The translations under genes and the position numbers were made by a program. A stretch of DNA of 64,000 nucleotides, taken from Thermomicrobium sp. 4228-Ro (GTDB lineage: Bacteria; Chloroflexota; Chloroflexia; Thermomicrobiales; Thermomicrobiaceae). The notes under the pieces were generated by a model. The model saw nothing but the letters and a program-made list of their open reading frames with translations. It did no database searches and was not told the origin of the DNA. The stretch covers positions 992,001-1,056,000 of the forward strand of contig NZ_JAPFQM010000001.1 of NCBI RefSeq assembly GCF_026241205.1, written 5' to 3'. Positions 61,603-64,000 of the stretch are shown in pieces (the stretch's first letter is position 1; every line of letters begins with the position of its first letter).

Positions 61603-62904
61603 TCACCGGTCGCTCAAGCCCTCACCGGGGCGCTCGTAGCGGATGCCGACGAAGTCGTTCCCGCGGCGGACCTCCACCCGCGGTGCACTCGTCCGACTGA
61701 CGACCCTCCCGCGCTTGACGCACCAGAGGGCCGGGGCGAGCATGCGCAGCGCGTCTCGCTCGGTCGCCGCGTCGAAGATGACGAAGTCGGCCGGTTTCCC
61801 GACCTCGATACCGTACCGATCGAGGATGCCGAGCGCCCGCGCCGCGTTCGTCGTGACGAGGTCCCAGACCAGCGGGATCTCCTCGTACCCTGAGAGCTGC
61901 GCCATGTGGAGCCCCAACCAGGCTGCATGGAGCATGTTGCCGGTACCGAGCGGATACCAGGGATCCATCACCGAATCGTGCCCGAACGCGACGTTGATCC
62001 CGTACTCGAGGAGTTCCTTGACACGCGTCAGGCCGCGGCGCTTCGGATAGGTATCGAACCGCCCCTGGAGGATCGAGTTGTCCGGCGGATTGGCGATGAT
62101 GCTGAGGTCGGCACGCTTGAGCCAGCCGAAGAGCTTGAACGCGTACGCATTGTTGTACGAGCCCATCGCTGTCGTATGGCTGGCGACCACCCGCCCGTGC
62201 ATGCCACGACGGATCGTCTCGGCCGCCATCACCTCGACGAAGCGCGATTGGTCGTCGTCCGTCTCGTCGCAGTGGGCATCGAGCGGCCGGTCGTAGCGCT
62301 CGGCGAGATCGAACGCGATCCGGAGCGACTCGACCCCCATCTCGCGCGTCGTCTCGTAGTGCGGGATCGCACCGACGACGTCGCACCCCATGCGCAGGGC
62401 CTCTTCGAGCAGTTCGGCTCCGCGCGGATAGGAGAGAATCCCCTCCTGCGGGAAGGCGACGAGCTGGAGATCGACGAGGTCGCGCATCGCTTCCCGTACC
62501 TCGAGCAAGGCACGCAGGCCGACGAAGTTCGGATCGCAGACATCGACGTGACTGCGGATAACCAGGGCACCCTGGCTCGCGTACCATTCGATCGTTCGCC
62601 TGGCTCGCTCCTTCACCGCCTCGACCGTGAGCTGCGGCTTCGTCTGCGCCCAGCGCTGGATCCCTTCGAGGAGGGTGCCGGTCTGGTTATGGCCCGCCAG
62701 CCCTTCGGTCAGGGCAGCGTCGAGGTGGCAGTGCGGTTCGACGAGGGGCGGCGAGACGAGCCTCCCGGCCGCATCGATCGTTTCCGGTGCCTCGCCCTCG
62801 ATCCGCGACTCGATCGCGACGATCCGCCCGTCAGCGACACCCAGATCGACCAGGCGTCCATCGCGGAGACGGCCATTGCGGACGATGAGGTCATACGGCA
62901 TCAT
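61603..62904 (-). CDS. codA: Cytosine deaminase-like amidohydrolase
   Basis: 433 residues, ATG-ATG at 62904 after AAGGGG. Amidohydrolase superfamily metal motifs in the CodA arrangement: VEPHCHLDAAL, RSHVDVCDP, DAHCDETDDDQSRF, ASHTTAMGSYNNAYAFKLF, AFGHDSVMDPWYPLGTGNML. In E. coli CodA the last segment is GHDDVFDPWYPLGT, so the catalytic Asp is kept. It removes ammonia from cytosine or similar pyrimidine-type rings. No cytosine transporter lies alongside; a related isoguanine or creatinine-type substrate is possible. Confidence 0.88.
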   Translation of the reverse strand: MMPYDLIVRNGRLRDGRLVDLGVADGRIVAIESRIEGEAPETIDAAGRLVSPPLVEPHCHLDAALTEGLAGHNQTGTLLEGIQRWAQTKPQLTVEAVKERARRTIEWYASQGALVIRSHVDVCDPNFVGLRALLEVREAMRDLVDLQLVAFPQEGILSYPRGAELLEEALRMGCDVVGAIPHYETTREMGVESLRIAFDLAERYDRPLDAHCDETDDDQSRFVEVMAAETIRRGMHGRVVASHTTAMGSYNNAYAFKLFGWLKRADLSIIANPPDNSILQGRFDTYPKRRGLTRVKELLEYGINVAFGHDSVMDPWYPLGTGNMLHAAWLGLHMAQLSGYEEIPLVWDLVTTNAARALGILDRYGIEVGKPADFVIFDAATERDALRMLAPALWCVKRGRVVSRTSAPRVEVRRGNDFVGIRYERPGEGLSDR

Positions 62905-63013
62905 CGATACCCCTTCCTGCTCAAAAGACGAATGGCCAGGGGGAGACGCCCACCCGGCATCCGGCCCCAAACGTCATCTTCGCGGGATAGAGAAACGGCT
63001 CGCCACTCCATTG

Positions 63014-64000
63014 TCAACCGGTGAGGCGCGCGCGGAGCAGACGCGTCAATGCCGTGAACTCGTCCACGCGCAACAGCTGCATCAGCAACGCGTAGGAGAC
63101 GGCACCGATGCCAACCCCACCAGCGACGAGTACGATCCGCCATAGCAGGCCGCTCGTCTCGGGCGGGCGCCACGAGCCAACGAGCAGCGCGAATCCGCCG
63201 ACGACCAGCGCCATGACCAGCGCGGCGAGCGCACAGGCTCGCAACGTCCGCCCGACCGTTCCGTCACCGACCCGGCCGAGCCAGCGTCGCAAGACCCACC
63301 ACATGACGAGTGCGTGCCCGATGAACTGCGCAGTGTTCCCGAGCACGAGCCCGAGCATGCCGAGCGGACGAACTAGTGCGAGCGCGACGAGGAAGTAGAC
63401 ACCGACGGAGAGCACACCCACCAGCACCGGCGTGCGCGTGTTCTGCCGCGCGTAGGCGGCGAAGATCAGCACCTGATCGAAGGCGGCGAACAACGTCCCT
63501 GGCAGATACCCGAGCAGCGCGATCCAGATCGCGCGCGCTCCCTCCAGGTCGGTCGCACCGTGGTAGAAGAGGAGCGTCACGATCGGCCAGCCGAGCGCCG
63601 CCATCCCGAACGTCGCAGGAAAGATGAGCAGCGACACGAACTTCAGGCCGAGCGCGAGCGTGCGCTGGTAAGCCGGTTCGTCACCGAGCGCTGCGTGACG
63701 GGAAAGTGTCGGCAAGGCCGCCAGCGATGTCGCCGCTGCGACCAGTCCGAGGATCATCTGGTTGAGCGCGGTCGCATAGCGCATCGCGCCGAGCGCGTGG
63801 GGATCGACACCCCATGCCAGGTTGCGGTCGATCGTGAGTGCCACGGTGTTCGCGAACAGGCCAAGGAAAATCGGAAGATACAGCGCGAAGATACGGCGGA
63901 TCGCCGGGTGCCAGAGCTGGAGGTTCGGCTTCGGAAGACAGTCGCGCAACCCCCAGAGCTGCAGCACGGCGAGACCGAACGCTCCCAGCAGGACACCGAC
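63014..64000 (-). CDS. murJ: Lipid II flippase MurJ (MviN), 5' end beyond the window
   Basis: The frame stays open to the right edge; 328 residues of the C-terminal part are visible. Repeated hydrophobic helices with the MurJ features RRIFALYLPIFLGLFANTVAL, DRNLAWGVDPHALGAMRYATALNQMILGLVAAATSLAALPTLSRHAA and FPATFGMAALGWPIVTLLFYHGA, AYARQNTRTPVLVGVLSV. MurJ flips lipid II across the membrane for cell-wall synthesis, so this organism makes peptidoglycan, consistent with the endolysin and wall-binding proteins. Confidence 0.9.
   Translation of the reverse strand, partial: VGVLLGAFGLAVLQLWGLRDCLPKPNLQLWHPAIRRIFALYLPIFLGLFANTVALTIDRNLAWGVDPHALGAMRYATALNQMILGLVAAATSLAALPTLSRHAALGDEPAYQRTLALGLKFVSLLIFPATFGMAALGWPIVTLLFYHGATDLEGARAIWIALLGYLPGTLFAAFDQVLIFAAYARQNTRTPVLVGVLSVGVYFLVALALVRPLGMLGLVLGNTAQFIGHALVMWWVLRRWLGRVGDGTVGRTLRACALAALVMALVVGGFALLVGSWRPPETSGLLWRIVLVAGGVGIGAVSYALLMQLLRVDEFTALTRLLRARLTG

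Overview
The window is about 64 kb of very GC-rich bacterial chromosome. Purine-rich GGAGG ribosome binding sites and many GTG starts are typical throughout. The gene content points to a thermophilic Chloroflexota, most likely class Thermomicrobia. The clues are Thr-Pro linkers on secreted proteins, the FPETG...FGYP wall-domain family, SpoVS, RNase Y, DUF951, a MutL-like gene, and paired form-II CoxL-type molybdenum hydroxylase subunits. This placement is inference from gene content, not from a marker-gene alignment.

Layout. Positions 1-5.9 kb hold two secreted surface proteins: a beta-propeller/SBBP-type protein cut by the window edge, and an 880-residue S-layer-like protein on the minus strand. 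Positions 6.3-18.9 kb are an accessory island. Phage-type genes (small holin-like protein, HK97-type major capsid protein, head-tail adaptor, sigma-like regulator, endolysin with its coupled partner, tail-like protein, Ala/Pro-rich protein) lie on the minus strand, separated by blocks of GC-rich palindromic repeats. A DUF559 nuclease and a frameshifted surface protein sit on the plus strand. No terminase, portal or tape measure is visible. The sigma-like gene has a near-consensus sigma-70 promoter overlapped by a LexA-type operator.

Position 19.0 kb has tRNA-Arg(TCT), and 19.2-64 kb is ordinary chromosome. It includes molybdopterin genes (moaD-moaE fusion, moeA), the stringent-response enzyme, obg, the principal sigma factor, an ABC-F protein and coaE. 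An M19-like protein and an M50/CBS protease follow, then a three-gene MutL-like operon of unknown role. A PHP-yacL-ispD-ispF-dtd operon makes isoprenoid precursors and handles nucleic acids. Next come spoVS, RNase Y, a peptide ABC importer without ATPases, an MFS exporter with DUF951, and a HyuA/DUF917 pair. The right end has a 2-hydroxyacid dehydrogenase, M42 peptidase, VOC dioxygenase, methyltransferase, two tandem CoxL-type subunits, Uma2, cytosine deaminase and murJ (cut by the right edge).

How parts connect. MoaD-MoaE and MoeA make the molybdenum cofactor that the two CoxL-type proteins need. The endolysin and the frameshifted surface protein share a wall-binding module. That surface protein also shares an Ig-like C-terminal module with the S-layer-like protein.

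The most unusual features are the repeat families, whose hairpin stems change in a base-pair-preserving way between copies, and the SOS-type control signal inside a capsid-gene cassette that lacks packaging genes.
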